Below are positions 17,673 to 25,956 of a stretch of DNA of 64,000 bases, piece after piece; position 1 is the first letter of the stretch, and every line of letters begins with the position of its first letter. The translations under genes and the position numbers were made by a program. The stretch lies in NCBI RefSeq assembly GCF_031846385.1, contig NZ_JAVRHV010000002.1, positions 124,001 through 188,000 on the forward strand, written 5' to 3'. The notes under the pieces are model-generated. The model searched no databases. It saw only the letters and a program-made list of their open reading frames with translations, and was not told where the DNA came from. The DNA is from Urechidicola vernalis (GTDB taxonomy: Bacteria; Bacteroidota; Bacteroidia; Flavobacteriales; Flavobacteriaceae).

Positions 17673-19337
17673 ATGTGTGGAATTGTATGTGCATTTGACT
17701 TAAAACAAAAATCGGACGAATTAAGACCTCAACTTTTAGAGATGTCTAAAAAAATTCGTCACCGTGGTCCGGACTGGAGCGGAATATATAGCGACGATAA
17801 AGTAATTATGACTCATGAAAGATTGGCTATTGTTGATCCTGCATCTGGGCAACAACCTTTATTTAGTGAAGACAAAAAATTGATTTTAGCAGCAAATGGT
17901 GAAATCTACAATCATAGGGAATTACGTCAGCAATTTGATGGATCTTATAACTTTCAAACCGCATCTGACTGTGAAGTTATCTTAGCCTTGTACAAAGAAA
18001 AAGGAGTTGAATTTCTTGATGAAATGAATGGAATTTTCGGTTTCGCTTTGTATGATGTAGAAAAAGACGAATATCTTATTGCTCGTGATCATATGGGAAT
18101 TATCCCTTTATATATTGGTTGGGATCAAAATGGAACTTTCTATGTGGCTTCAGAATTAAAAGCATTGGAAGGTGTTTGTTCTAAAATTGAATTATTTCCT
18201 CCAGGACATTATATGAGTTCTAAAGATGGTGAATTTGTTCAATGGTATAAAAGAGATTGGTCAGAATTTGAAGCAGTAAAAGAAAACGAAACAAGTATTG
18301 CTGAAGTTAAAGAAGCTTTAGAGGCCGCCGTTCACAGACAATTAATGTCTGATGTTCCTTATGGTGTTTTACTTTCAGGTGGATTAGACTCTTCAGTAAC
18401 CTCTGCAATTGCTAAGAAATATTCTCAAAAAAGAATTGAGTCTGATGACAAATCAGAAGCGTGGTACCCACAATTACATTCTTTTTCAGTTGGACTAGAA
18501 GGCTCTCCAGATTTGGCAGCGGCTCAAAAAGTTGCAGATCATATCGGAACCATTCATCATGAAATAAAATTTACAATTCAAGAAGGTCTTGATGCTATTA
18601 AAGATGTTATTTACAATATTGAAACCTATGACATTACTACCATTCGCTCTTCTACGCCAATGTATTTAATGGCCAGGGTAATTAAATCTATGGGGATTAA
18701 AATGGTTTTATCTGGTGAAGGTGCTGATGAAATTTTTGGAGGCTATTTATACTTTCACAAAGCGCCCGATTCAGAAGAATTTCACGAAGAAACTGTACGT
18801 AAACTAGACAAATTACACATGTATGATTGTTTAAGAGCAAACAAAAGTTTAATGGCTTGGGGAATTGAAGGCCGTGTTCCATTTTTAGACAAAGAGTTTA
18901 TTGATGTTGCAATGCGTATTAACCCTCAAGACAAAATGATTAACGGAGAGCGCATGGAAAAATGGGTGATTCGTAAAGCGTTCGAAGATATGTTACCTGA
19001 AAGTGTTGCTTGGAGACAAAAAGAACAGTTTTCTGATGGGGTTGGCTATGACTGGATTGACACCTTAAAAGAAATAGTTGAAAAAGAAGTTTCTGACGAA
19101 CAATTAGCAAATGCTAAATTTAGATTCCCAATACAAACTCCTCAAAACAAAGAAGAGTTTTATTACAGGTCTATTTTTGAAGGACATTTTCCAAGTGATA
19201 CGGCAGCCTTAAGTGTACCACAAGAACCAAGTGTTGCGTGCAGTACAAAAATTGCATTAGAATGGGACGAAGCGTTTAAAAACATGAACGAGCCATCTGG
19301 AAGAGCAATTATGAATGTACACGAAGAAGCATATTAA
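17673..19337 (+). CDS. asnB: Asparagine synthase (glutamine-hydrolysing)
   Basis: 554 residues, AsnB type. The start MCGIVCAF exposes the N-terminal catalytic Cys2 of the class II glutaminase domain (RHRGPDWSG and AANGEIYNH complete the pocket). The synthetase domain carries the pyrophosphate loop LLSGGLDSS at about residue 230 and LSGEGADEIFGGY. It makes asparagine from aspartate, ATP and glutamine. It diverges from the trp operon across a 387-base gap holding the trp leader. A clear terminator follows. Upstream, TTTATTTG at 17637-17644 is a weak -7 candidate. Confidence 0.96.
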   Translation: MCGIVCAFDLKQKSDELRPQLLEMSKKIRHRGPDWSGIYSDDKVIMTHERLAIVDPASGQQPLFSEDKKLILAANGEIYNHRELRQQFDGSYNFQTASDCEVILALYKEKGVEFLDEMNGIFGFALYDVEKDEYLIARDHMGIIPLYIGWDQNGTFYVASELKALEGVCSKIELFPPGHYMSSKDGEFVQWYKRDWSEFEAVKENETSIAEVKEALEAAVHRQLMSDVPYGVLLSGGLDSSVTSAIAKKYSQKRIESDDKSEAWYPQLHSFSVGLEGSPDLAAAQKVADHIGTIHHEIKFTIQEGLDAIKDVIYNIETYDITTIRSSTPMYLMARVIKSMGIKMVLSGEGADEIFGGYLYFHKAPDSEEFHEETVRKLDKLHMYDCLRANKSLMAWGIEGRVPFLDKEFIDVAMRINPQDKMINGERMEKWVIRKAFEDMLPESVAWRQKEQFSDGVGYDWIDTLKEIVEKEVSDEQLANAKFRFPIQTPQNKEEFYYRSIFEGHFPSDTAALSVPQEPSVACSTKIALEWDEAFKNMNEPSGRAIMNVHEEAY

Positions 19338-19360
19338 ACAAAGAACTTTTTATATTTAAA

Positions 19361-19387
19361 AAATCCTGCAAATGCAGGATTTTTTGT
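19361..19387 (+). terminator. Intrinsic terminator after asnB
   Basis: Stem AATCCTGCA / TGCAGGATT with a two-base loop, followed by a T-run ending TTTTTTGTTTT, 23 bases after the asnB stop. Confidence 0.85.
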
Positions 19388-19472
19388 TTTATATTCGCTA
19401 CAACACCTGTAATTACTGAAACTGACAGATAGGTGACATTTAAATGGCGTAAGGAAAAACAATAAACCACCA

Positions 19473-19480
19473 TACATTTG
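19473..19480 (+). promoter_or_regulatory. -7 box before the XRE regulator
   Basis: TACATTTG matches TAnnTTTG, 18 bases before the ATG at 19499. No clear -33 TTG is seen at the usual distance. Confidence 0.5.
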
Positions 19481-19498
19481 TGTCATCAAATTAAGGAA

Positions 19499-20059
19499 AT
19501 GGAAAATCAAACTATTGGCAACCGCTTAAAATACCAAAGGACGTTAAAAGGGCTTACACAAGAGCAACTTTCGGATGCTTCGACAGTCGGAATTAGAACT
19601 ATTCAACGAATAGAAAAAGATGAAGTTACACCTCATAAGCAAACGGTAAAACTATTAGCATCGGCATTAGAGGTATGCATAGAAGATATTTTAATAATTG
19701 ACAACCCAAACGAGGAAGCGATTCAAAAAAAATGGATGCTTCTAATACATGGTACTCCATTTTTAGGCTTTATTCCTTTTGGTAATATTTTGTTCCCTTT
19801 ATTTTTATGGATTCATAAATCAAAGGATAATAAAGTATATGATTTACATGGAAAGTCGGTTGTAAATTTCCAATGCTCTTTAACCATTTATTTTATTATT
19901 TCATTGCTCTTATTTTTTCCCTTTCCAGGCTTCAATTTCTTCTTAACAGGCGCTATTGTTCTATTTGGGATTATTATAACTGTAAGAAATATTCTTACCT
20001 CAATTAATAGCGGCACCTGCTACTACCCGCTTGCTATTCCTTTTTTGAAAGCAACTTAA
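19499..20059 (+). CDS. XRE-family regulator with C-terminal membrane domain
   Basis: From the ATG at 19499 (186 residues); the TTG at 19478 falls inside the -7 promoter box and is rejected. Residues 1-60 form an XRE helix-turn-helix (IGNRLKYQRTLKGLTQEQLSDASTVGIRTIQRIEKDE). After a short linker, residues 80-180 hold three to four hydrophobic helices of the Tic20/DUF4870 type (GTPFLGFIPFGNILFPLFLWI). The regulator is thus predicted to be tethered to the inner membrane. Two CPBP-protease genes follow within 25 bases on the same strand, which makes regulation by membrane proteolysis or membrane sensing plausible, though unproven. Confidence 0.82.
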   Translation: MENQTIGNRLKYQRTLKGLTQEQLSDASTVGIRTIQRIEKDEVTPHKQTVKLLASALEVCIEDILIIDNPNEEAIQKKWMLLIHGTPFLGFIPFGNILFPLFLWIHKSKDNKVYDLHGKSVVNFQCSLTIYFIISLLLFFPFPGFNFFLTGAIVLFGIIITVRNILTSINSGTCYYPLAIPFLKAT

Positions 20060-20083
20060 AAACCACTTAAAATACCCTCTATT

Positions 20084-20779
20084 ATGTTAGGACTATTAGG
20101 AATAATAGTAGTCTCTTGGGGACTGCTATACTTTTTCGAAAAAAAACAGATTAATGCTTTAGGGTTTACGCCAATTAAAAAACGATTCAAAGAATTTACT
20201 TTGGGGCTTGTAATTATTGGCGTCATAACACTTACAAACATTTATTTTGCCACAATTTTTAAACAGTTCGAATGGCAAATAAATGGAAGTTTCTCATTGA
20301 CTGACATCGGCAATTCATTTATTTATCATTTGCGATCGGCATTGACTGAAGATTTGGTTTTTAGAGGTGCAATACTCTATATACTTATTCAAAAAATAGG
20401 TGCTTCGAAAGGGATTTGGTTATCAGCATTCATTTTTGGAATTTATCACATCTTCTCATACGGAATGTTAAACGAGCGTATTGTTCCGATTGTCTATATA
20501 ACTATTGTAACAGGACTAACAGGTTATGTTTGGGCATACACTTTTTACAAAACAAAATCTATTATGATGGGCTTAGGATTTCATTTGGGCTCAAATTTTA
20601 TTACGACGCTTTTTTATAAATCACAACCCTATGGAGAATTACTTTTTACAAAAGTTGCTCAAATAGAATTATCAGAATGGAATCAGTTTTATGTTTCGCT
20701 ATTAAACGGCCTATTCCCTTCAATAACAACTTTAATCATAGTCATTTTCCTACTAAAAAAAGAAATTATAACACCATGA
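20084..20779 (+). CDS. CPBP family intramembrane metalloprotease (first copy)
   Basis: 231 residues with six to seven hydrophobic helices. The CAAX/bacteriocin-processing (Abi/CPBP) motifs are present: TEDLVFRG for motif 1 (usually EExxxR; here E-D-x-x-x-R), FGIYHIF for motif 2 and FHLGSNF for motif 3. Such enzymes cleave membrane proteins or prenylated peptides; some give self-immunity to bacteriocins. It lies 24 bases after the XRE gene and overlaps the second CPBP gene by four bases (ATGA). The motif 1 substitution may alter activity. Confidence 0.82.
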   Translation: MLGLLGIIVVSWGLLYFFEKKQINALGFTPIKKRFKEFTLGLVIIGVITLTNIYFATIFKQFEWQINGSFSLTDIGNSFIYHLRSALTEDLVFRGAILYILIQKIGASKGIWLSAFIFGIYHIFSYGMLNERIVPIVYITIVTGLTGYVWAYTFYKTKSIMMGLGFHLGSNFITTLFYKSQPYGELLFTKVAQIELSEWNQFYVSLLNGLFPSITTLIIVIFLLKKEIITP

Positions 20780-21612
20780 AAACTCTATTAAAGAATAAAT
20801 CGAATTTAACGACATACCTTCTTGGCATATTCTTATTTGCCCTATCACTAATTGTCAGTACATTATTAAATAAAGGAGCCGTAAAAACGTATTTCCCTTT
20901 TACCTCTGTAATACTTCTTACAATAGCGACCTGGTTCTTATATAAAAGGGAAAACAAACCACTTAAAGAATTAGGGCTAAGTCTAAATTTTAAAAATTTA
21001 AAATTCCTTCTTTTTGGAATTATACTAATTGCGTTTGTCTATTTATTAGCAAAATATTTACGAGCCGTTTATTTAGGAGAAACTATCAACTTAAGCACTG
21101 CATTAAATACAAAAGCATTGCTGTTTGCATTTTACACTATTCTGCCTACGGTAGCAGTGGAGGAATTTATTTTTAGAGGCTATCTATTTAAAAAAACAAT
21201 TGAATTGACCTCTGTAGTAAAAGCGAATATAATTTTCGCCCTACTCTTCACTTCCATTCATTTTTTTGACGAAGACATTCTTTCACATCCCGGAAAAATG
21301 ATCTTAATTGCCACGAGTATTCCTGTTGGTCATTTACTATTTTCAACAGCGCTTTTAAAATCTAAAACTTTATTCTTTCCAATCGGGCTTCATCTTGGAA
21401 ATAATTGGGCCTCGAGGCATTTAATTTCTACAGATAGTTCAGGTAACAGTATTTTTTATATTACTGATAGTTTTCAATTCAACACTTGGCCCGGTTTTAT
21501 AAGTTTTGTAGTTCTTTGGAACCTGTTCTTTTTATTGGTTATACTTATCATTTGGAAATGGGATAAAATTGCAATGTACCTAAGTAAAAAATCCTTCAAT
21601 TTCATAATTTGA
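20776..21612 (+). CDS. CPBP family intramembrane metalloprotease (second copy)
   Basis: 278 residues from the ATG at 20776, which overlaps the first CPBP stop as ATGA; the longer upstream frame runs inside that gene and is rejected. Seven to eight hydrophobic helices. Motif 1 is canonical, VEEFIFRG (near residue 130); motif 2 is FTSIHFF and motif 3 is GLHLGNNW. It differs in sequence from its neighbour, so it is not a recent duplicate. The two are probably translationally coupled. The substrate is unknown. Confidence 0.85.
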   Translation: MKTLLKNKSNLTTYLLGIFLFALSLIVSTLLNKGAVKTYFPFTSVILLTIATWFLYKRENKPLKELGLSLNFKNLKFLLFGIILIAFVYLLAKYLRAVYLGETINLSTALNTKALLFAFYTILPTVAVEEFIFRGYLFKKTIELTSVVKANIIFALLFTSIHFFDEDILSHPGKMILIATSIPVGHLLFSTALLKSKTLFFPIGLHLGNNWASRHLISTDSSGNSIFYITDSFQFNTWPGFISFVVLWNLFFLLVILIIWKWDKIAMYLSKKSFNFII

Positions 21613-21630
21613 TTTTTGTACATTTATCTC

Positions 21631-22650
21631 ATGAAATTGACCATCCAAACAACCCCATTTGAACTCCCAATAAAGCACCCGTTTACAACGGCAAGATATA
21701 CCGTACACACTCAAAAAACAGTCGTTGTTTCTATTTCTGATGGTGTATATACGGGGCTAGGAGAAGCCACTGTAAATCCATATTACAATAGTACCGCCGA
21801 AAAGATTCAGAATTCTGTTTCTAGCATAGCGCATATGATTCAAAATAACAGCAACGCAACACCAGAAATACTCTGGAGTCTTTTAGAACCGCATTTAAAA
21901 GATGATTATTTCGCTCTATGTGCTATCGACTGTGCTTTTTGGGATTTTTATGCACAACGTAATAAAAAAACTACACGAAGTTTTTGGAGCTCTGATACTC
22001 AAAAACCTCCTTTAAGCAATTTCACAATTGGCATCGATTCCATCGAAAAAATGAAATCAAAAATAAATGAAACACCTTGGCCAATTTATAAAATTAAACT
22101 AGGAACAGATGAAGATGTAAATATTGTTTCTGAATTAAGAAAAATATCAGATGCTAATTTTAGGATAGACGCAAATTGCGCCTGGACCGTTAATGAAACC
22201 ATTGAAAATTCTATAAAGTTAGAAAAGTTAGATGTTGAATTTATAGAACAACCTTTACCTGCCGATGATTGGAATGGGATGAAAACACTAAAGAAAAAAT
22301 CAGTGCTCCCTTTAATTGCTGATGAAAGTTGCCAAAGATATGAAGACGTTGAAAAATGTGCAGAAGGATTTCATGGCATCAATATTAAATTAATGAAATG
22401 TGGTGGAATTACATCAGCCTTAAGAATGATTAAAAAGGCCAGAGAACTCAATTTAAAAGTTATGGCCGGCTGCATGACTGAATCTTCGGTTGGTATCTCT
22501 AGTTTGGTTCAAATTGCTCAACTACTCGATTACATCGATGCAGACGGAGCGCTACTTCTAAAAGAAGATATTGCAGATGGAATCAAAATTACAGACGGTG
22601 TTATTCATTATAGTTCAAACACAGGTAGCGGAGCCTCTTTAATAAAATAA
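21631..22650 (+). CDS. Dipeptide epimerase (enolase superfamily, L-Ala-D/L-Glu epimerase-like)
   Basis: 339 residues from the ATG at 21631 (MKLTIQTTPFELPIKHPF); an in-frame TTG five codons earlier is less likely. The enolase-superfamily barrel shows the KxK base pair (IYKIKLG, about residue 153), metal ligands in RIDANCAW, EQPLP and IADESC, and the second-side lysine in GINIKLMKCGG. Members of this branch epimerise L-Ala-D/L-Glu from murein peptides or related dipeptides. It lies 18 bases after the second CPBP gene and ends at a strong terminator, so it closes this small cluster. Confidence 0.88.
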   Translation: MKLTIQTTPFELPIKHPFTTARYTVHTQKTVVVSISDGVYTGLGEATVNPYYNSTAEKIQNSVSSIAHMIQNNSNATPEILWSLLEPHLKDDYFALCAIDCAFWDFYAQRNKKTTRSFWSSDTQKPPLSNFTIGIDSIEKMKSKINETPWPIYKIKLGTDEDVNIVSELRKISDANFRIDANCAWTVNETIENSIKLEKLDVEFIEQPLPADDWNGMKTLKKKSVLPLIADESCQRYEDVEKCAEGFHGINIKLMKCGGITSALRMIKKARELNLKVMAGCMTESSVGISSLVQIAQLLDYIDADGALLLKEDIADGIKITDGVIHYSSNTGSGASLIK

Positions 22651-22678
22651 AAAAACCGTCGAATGACGGTTTTTTTTA
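22651..22678. terminator. Bidirectional terminator between epimerase and trxB
   Basis: AAAAACCGTC, loop GAAT, GACGGTTTTT with A and T runs on both sides, between two convergent genes. It can act in both directions. Confidence 0.88.
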
Positions 22679-22719
22679 TTCCTAGATTCTTCGCAATTGC
22701 TCAAAATAACAATTCACTA

Positions 22720-23667
22720 TTAAATCAATGCTCCTAAATAGCGTTCAGCATCCAAGGCTGCCATACAACCGGTTCCAGCCGCAGTAACTGCTTGACGGTA
22801 TTCATGATCTTGCACATCTCCTGCTGCAAATACTCCTGGTAAATTTGTCTTTGTAGACTTTCCTTTGGTAATTAAATACCCCGTTTCATTCATATCTAAA
22901 ACATCCGTAAATAAATCCGTATTTGGTTTGTGACCAATTGCAACGAATACTCCTGTTACAGGAATTTCTTGCTTTTCACCTGATTGGTTATTTCTTGCAA
23001 CAACTCCTTCTACAACATTATTACCTAATACTTCATCCATTTCTGTATTGAATAGTACCTTGATGTTTTCTGTTCTTTCTACTCTGTGTTGCATTGCTTT
23101 TGATGCACGCATCACATCTCTGCGGACTAGCATTGTAACAGATTTACAAATATTTGCTAAATAAGTCGCTTCTTCAGCAGCGGTATCTCCAGCACCAACT
23201 ACAACAACATCTTGCCCTTTATAAAAGAACCCATCACAAGTAGCACAAGCTGAAACTCCTCCACCAATTAAACGTTGCTCACTTTCTAATCCTAAATATT
23301 TTGCCGTTGCACCAGTAGAAATAATAACCGTCTCTGCTTCAACCACTTTAACCTCATCAATTGTAACTTTATGAATACCTCCAACTTCTGTACTAAATTC
23401 TACTTTAGTTGCCATTCCAAATCTAACTTCTGTTCCAAAACGCTCAGCCTGATTTTTAAAATCTTCCATCATCATGGTTCCATCTGTTCCTTTAGGATAT
23501 CCTGGGTAGTTATCAACTTCGGTTGTTGTTGTTAACTGACCTCCCATTTGCATACCTGTATACATCACTGGTTTTAAATCTGCTCTTGCAGCATAAATAG
23601 CAGCAGTATACCCAGCAGGACCCGAACCAATAATCAAGCATTTTATTCTCTCTATAGTATCTGACAT
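22720..23667 (-). CDS. trxB: Thioredoxin-disulfide reductase
   Basis: 315 residues, the low-molecular-weight bacterial type. FAD binding: IIGSGPAGYTAAIYAARA near residue 12. NADPH binding: VVGAGDTAAEEATYLA. The redox pair is CATC in ACATCDGFFYKG. FAD-binding C-terminus: GVFAAGDVQD. It reduces thioredoxin with NADPH. A TATTTTTG box on the minus strand (23700-23693) lies 26 bases upstream of the start. Confidence 0.97.
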   Translation of the reverse strand: MSDTIERIKCLIIGSGPAGYTAAIYAARADLKPVMYTGMQMGGQLTTTTEVDNYPGYPKGTDGTMMMEDFKNQAERFGTEVRFGMATKVEFSTEVGGIHKVTIDEVKVVEAETVIISTGATAKYLGLESEQRLIGGGVSACATCDGFFYKGQDVVVVGAGDTAAEEATYLANICKSVTMLVRRDVMRASKAMQHRVERTENIKVLFNTEMDEVLGNNVVEGVVARNNQSGEKQEIPVTGVFVAIGHKPNTDLFTDVLDMNETGYLITKGKSTKTNLPGVFAAGDVQDHEYRQAVTAAGTGCMAALDAERYLGALI

Positions 23668-23692
23668 AATTTTTATCTTTTTTTATCGCACA

Positions 23693-23700
23693 CAAAAATA
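23693..23700 (-). promoter_or_regulatory. -7 box of trxB
   Basis: TATTTTTG on the minus strand matches TAnnTTTG. No -33 element is obvious. Confidence 0.5.
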
Positions 23701-23782
23701 TGAGAAATTCATTCTTTTAAATTGAAATGTTTATAAGTTTTTACAATGGCAAAATAAGAGGAATTAATACATCAAAATTCTC

Positions 23783-23812
23783 TTGTTTAATTGATTATAA
23801 CCACTATATTTG
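23783..23812 (+). promoter_or_regulatory. tRNA-Pro promoter
   Basis: -33 TTG (23783-23785), 19-base spacer, -7 TATATTTG (23805-23812), 15 bases before the tRNA 5' end. A full consensus match. Confidence 0.8.
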
Positions 23813-23827
23813 CAACCCGAAATTATT

Positions 23828-23902
23828 CGGGGTGTAGCGTAGCCCGGTTATCGCGCCTCGTTTGGGACGAGGAGGTCGCAGGTTCGAATCCTGCCACCCC
23901 GA
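23828..23902 (+). tRNA. tRNA-Pro (anticodon TGG)
   Basis: 75 bases forming a full cloverleaf. The acceptor stem is CGGGGTG with CACCCCG. The anticodon stem CCTCG/CGAGG holds loop TTTGGGA with anticodon TGG. The T arm is GCAGGTTCGAATCCTGC. The discriminator is A, and CCA is not encoded. Its 3' tail is echoed twice downstream at 170-base intervals. A terminator follows immediately. Confidence 0.95.
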
Positions 23903-23908
23903 CAAGAG

Positions 23909-23940
23909 AAAACTTTTCACGATAGTGAGAAGTTTTTTTG
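23909..23940 (+). terminator. Terminator after tRNA-Pro
   Basis: AAAACTTTTCAC, loop GATA, GTGAGAAGTTTT, then a T-run. First unit of the 170-bp array. Confidence 0.8.
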
Positions 23941-24080
23941 TTTTAGTGAGATTTGAACTTGTTCAATAATCGAATCGAAACAAAAAAATGATGAGCAAAG
24001 CGAATTAAGTTTCCTTTTGCAACAACCACTCTCAGGAAAACCGACTAACAGGAGGTAATCCTGCCACCCCGACAAAAGGA

Positions 24081-24110
24081 AAGTCTTGCTTGATAAAGCA
24101 GGGCTTTTTT
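24081..24110 (+). terminator. Second terminator in the 170-bp array
   Basis: AAGTCTTGCTT, loop GATA, AAGCAGGGCTT (with G-T pairs), then TTTT. Same position in unit 2 as the tRNA terminator in unit 1, with a different stem sequence but the same loop. Confidence 0.7.
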
Positions 24111-24351
24111 GTTGGAATAAACCGTGAGTGAAAACTCGCAAGGCGAATTGACAACAAAACAAGTCAAAATGCGAAAGCATTTAAGACTTTGCTTTTGCAA
24201 CATACCCATATTTAGGATCACGCAGTAATCCTGCCACCCAAAAATATAGAACACCTCTTTTTCCCAACAAATGTTAAAACTCAACTAACAAAATCTTAAA
24301 GTGTTCGTCTTATTGATAAGGATTTATATTTTTATCAAAAAATTCGACTAA

Positions 24352-25863
24352 ATGAAACACTACTATCTAACTTTAATCATCTCTTTTTTTATTGTACAAC
24401 TTAACGCTCAAACAGAACTAAGCGCTACAGTAATTGATTCTACCTCACAGCAAACAATACCTTTCGCTTCCATTACTTTAAATAAATCGTTCGGTGTTAT
24501 AAGCAACAATGAGGGCTATTTTATTATGCATTTAAGGAATACACTAACAAAAAATGATAGTATTGAAATCAGTTGTTTAGGCTATGAAACCAAAAATATG
24601 CCTGCCTTAAATTTTAAAGACAGTATCATTCAATTACAACCAAAAACATTTGAATTAAATGAAGTGGTTGTAACTAAAGAGCAATTAACTGCGGATGAAA
24701 TAATTGAAAAAGTTAAAGAAGGGCTAGCCTCAAACTATGATACCGATTATGTAAAAAGTACTTTGTTTTTTAGAGAATCAAATTTTACAAATGTCGATAC
24801 AAAAAAAATAGATTTAAAAAAATCTACCATTCCAGAATTTAATCAAGGGTTAATAGATAGTATTCTAATGGCTTTACCAAGTAAGTCCGATCAATATACA
24901 GAAATTCTTACTACCAAATATTCCAATCATAAAATAGATGATAGTTATAAGTTAGAAGTCTTGAAAGCGTCTGAATTGTATGACAAAAAAAACGAGATTA
25001 CTTTTGAAAGTTTTGAAGAACGTCTCACAAACATTATCAAGAATAATGTAAAACCTGACTCCTATTTTAAAATAAAATCTGGTTTGTTTGGAACCAAAGA
25101 AGAAATGGATTCTACTTTATTTGAAGATAATGAAGCTAAAGAAGCGAAGGCTTTAATTGAAGAAGAAAAGAAAAAAGAACAAAACCGAAAAAACAACTTT
25201 TTAAAATGGCGTAAAAATCAAATTCGGAATTTAGAAAACGCTAGCATCATTTACGAAGACCCATCTCTGAACTTTTTGGAAAAATCGAAAAAATATAGGT
25301 TTACGCTAGAAGATTTTGCTTTTTTGAATAATAACTACGTCTACAAAATTAGTTTTGCTCCAAAAGGGAGCGCCGATTATAAAGGTACTTTGTACATAAA
25401 CCCTCAAGATTACGCAATTGAAAGACTAGATTTTGAAAATGTTAAAACCATTAAAAGCTTTAAGTTACTAGGTTTAATGTTTCAATCTCATATTCATAAC
25501 GGTAGTTTTATCTACAATAAAAACAGCGAGAATAAATATGTACTATCATACGCAGAGCAGACTATAGGCAATCGTTTTGGCGTAAAAAGACCACTTAAAA
25601 TTATTGAGAAAAACAAGAATACAAAGGGCAGAAGAAAACAGAATGAAGTTTCGGGCGATTTAAATTTTCAAATGACCGTTATTCAGAAAAATGAATTGGT
25701 CGTTTTTGAAAATAATGTCATTTCAAAAACAGAATTCGATGCCTTTAAAGAAGCGGCGAAAGTAACTCCTACATATCTCCCTAGTTATGATCCAGAATTT
25801 TGGAAGGGATACAATGTTATTGAACCAAATAAGGCTATAAAAGAGTTTAAAAGTATAGAGTAA
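24352..25863 (+). CDS. Exported CarboxypepD_reg-like domain protein
   Basis: 503 residues. Signal peptide MKHYYLTLIISFFIVQLNAQ. Residues 22-110 form a carboxypeptidase regulatory-like beta-sandwich (ATVIDSTSQQTIPFASITLN..GVISNNEGYF..FELNEVVVTKEQ), as found at the N-terminus of TonB receptors. The remainder is a mixed region with a charged coiled stretch (KALIEEEKKKEQNRKNNFLKWRKNQ) and a beta-rich C-terminus. Related proteins with DUF5686-like tails occur widely in Flavobacteriaceae. The function is unknown; it is probably anchored in or at the outer membrane. It is the first gene after the tRNA-Pro array. Confidence 0.75.
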   Translation: MKHYYLTLIISFFIVQLNAQTELSATVIDSTSQQTIPFASITLNKSFGVISNNEGYFIMHLRNTLTKNDSIEISCLGYETKNMPALNFKDSIIQLQPKTFELNEVVVTKEQLTADEIIEKVKEGLASNYDTDYVKSTLFFRESNFTNVDTKKIDLKKSTIPEFNQGLIDSILMALPSKSDQYTEILTTKYSNHKIDDSYKLEVLKASELYDKKNEITFESFEERLTNIIKNNVKPDSYFKIKSGLFGTKEEMDSTLFEDNEAKEAKALIEEEKKKEQNRKNNFLKWRKNQIRNLENASIIYEDPSLNFLEKSKKYRFTLEDFAFLNNNYVYKISFAPKGSADYKGTLYINPQDYAIERLDFENVKTIKSFKLLGLMFQSHIHNGSFIYNKNSENKYVLSYAEQTIGNRFGVKRPLKIIEKNKNTKGRRKQNEVSGDLNFQMTVIQKNELVVFENNVISKTEFDAFKEAAKVTPTYLPSYDPEFWKGYNVIEPNKAIKEFKSIE

Positions 25864-25920
25864 TACAACCTGCAGATTTTATATTTCTTAATATCACTCT
25901 TAATACATTTCAATATTTAT

Positions 25921-25928
25921 TATATTTG
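25921..25928 (+). promoter_or_regulatory. -7 box before the 344-residue exported protein
   Basis: TATATTTG, a perfect TAnnTTTG, 28 bases before the GTG start at 25957. Confidence 0.55.
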
Positions 25929-25956
25929 AATTAACTAATTCAATAAAATAAATCCT

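Larger units (their letters stand above)
23887..24239 (+). repeat. 170-bp tandem array of tRNA-Pro 3' tails
   Basis: AATCCTGCCACCCCGACAA occurs at 23887 (inside the tRNA) and 24057, and its truncated form AATCCTGCCACCC at 24227: exactly 170 bases between copies. Each of the two units continues with an intrinsic terminator, an AAA/GCGAA-rich stretch, and a shared CCTTTTGCAACA / GCTTTTGCAACA segment. The copies lack the tRNA 5' half. No convincing gene lies in the gap from 23903 to 24351. Confidence 0.8.

Noticed and set aside
20677..20775. N-terminal extension of the second CPBP protease
   Set aside because: It lies inside the first CPBP gene, while the ATG at 20776 gives the normal overlap start.
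23887..24239. CRISPR array
   Set aside because: Only three copies at 170-base spacing, the repeat is the tRNA 3' end, and there are no cas genes.
23917..24284. Two minus-strand ORFs of 79 and 87 codons in the tRNA-Pro array
   Set aside because: They run through the terminators and tRNA-tail repeats, have no start signal or recognisable domain, and are explained by the 170-bp repeat.
25087..25210. Transmembrane or DNA-binding segment in the CarboxypepD_reg protein
   Set aside because: The stretch is a charged coiled coil without hydrophobic run or helix-turn-helix pattern.
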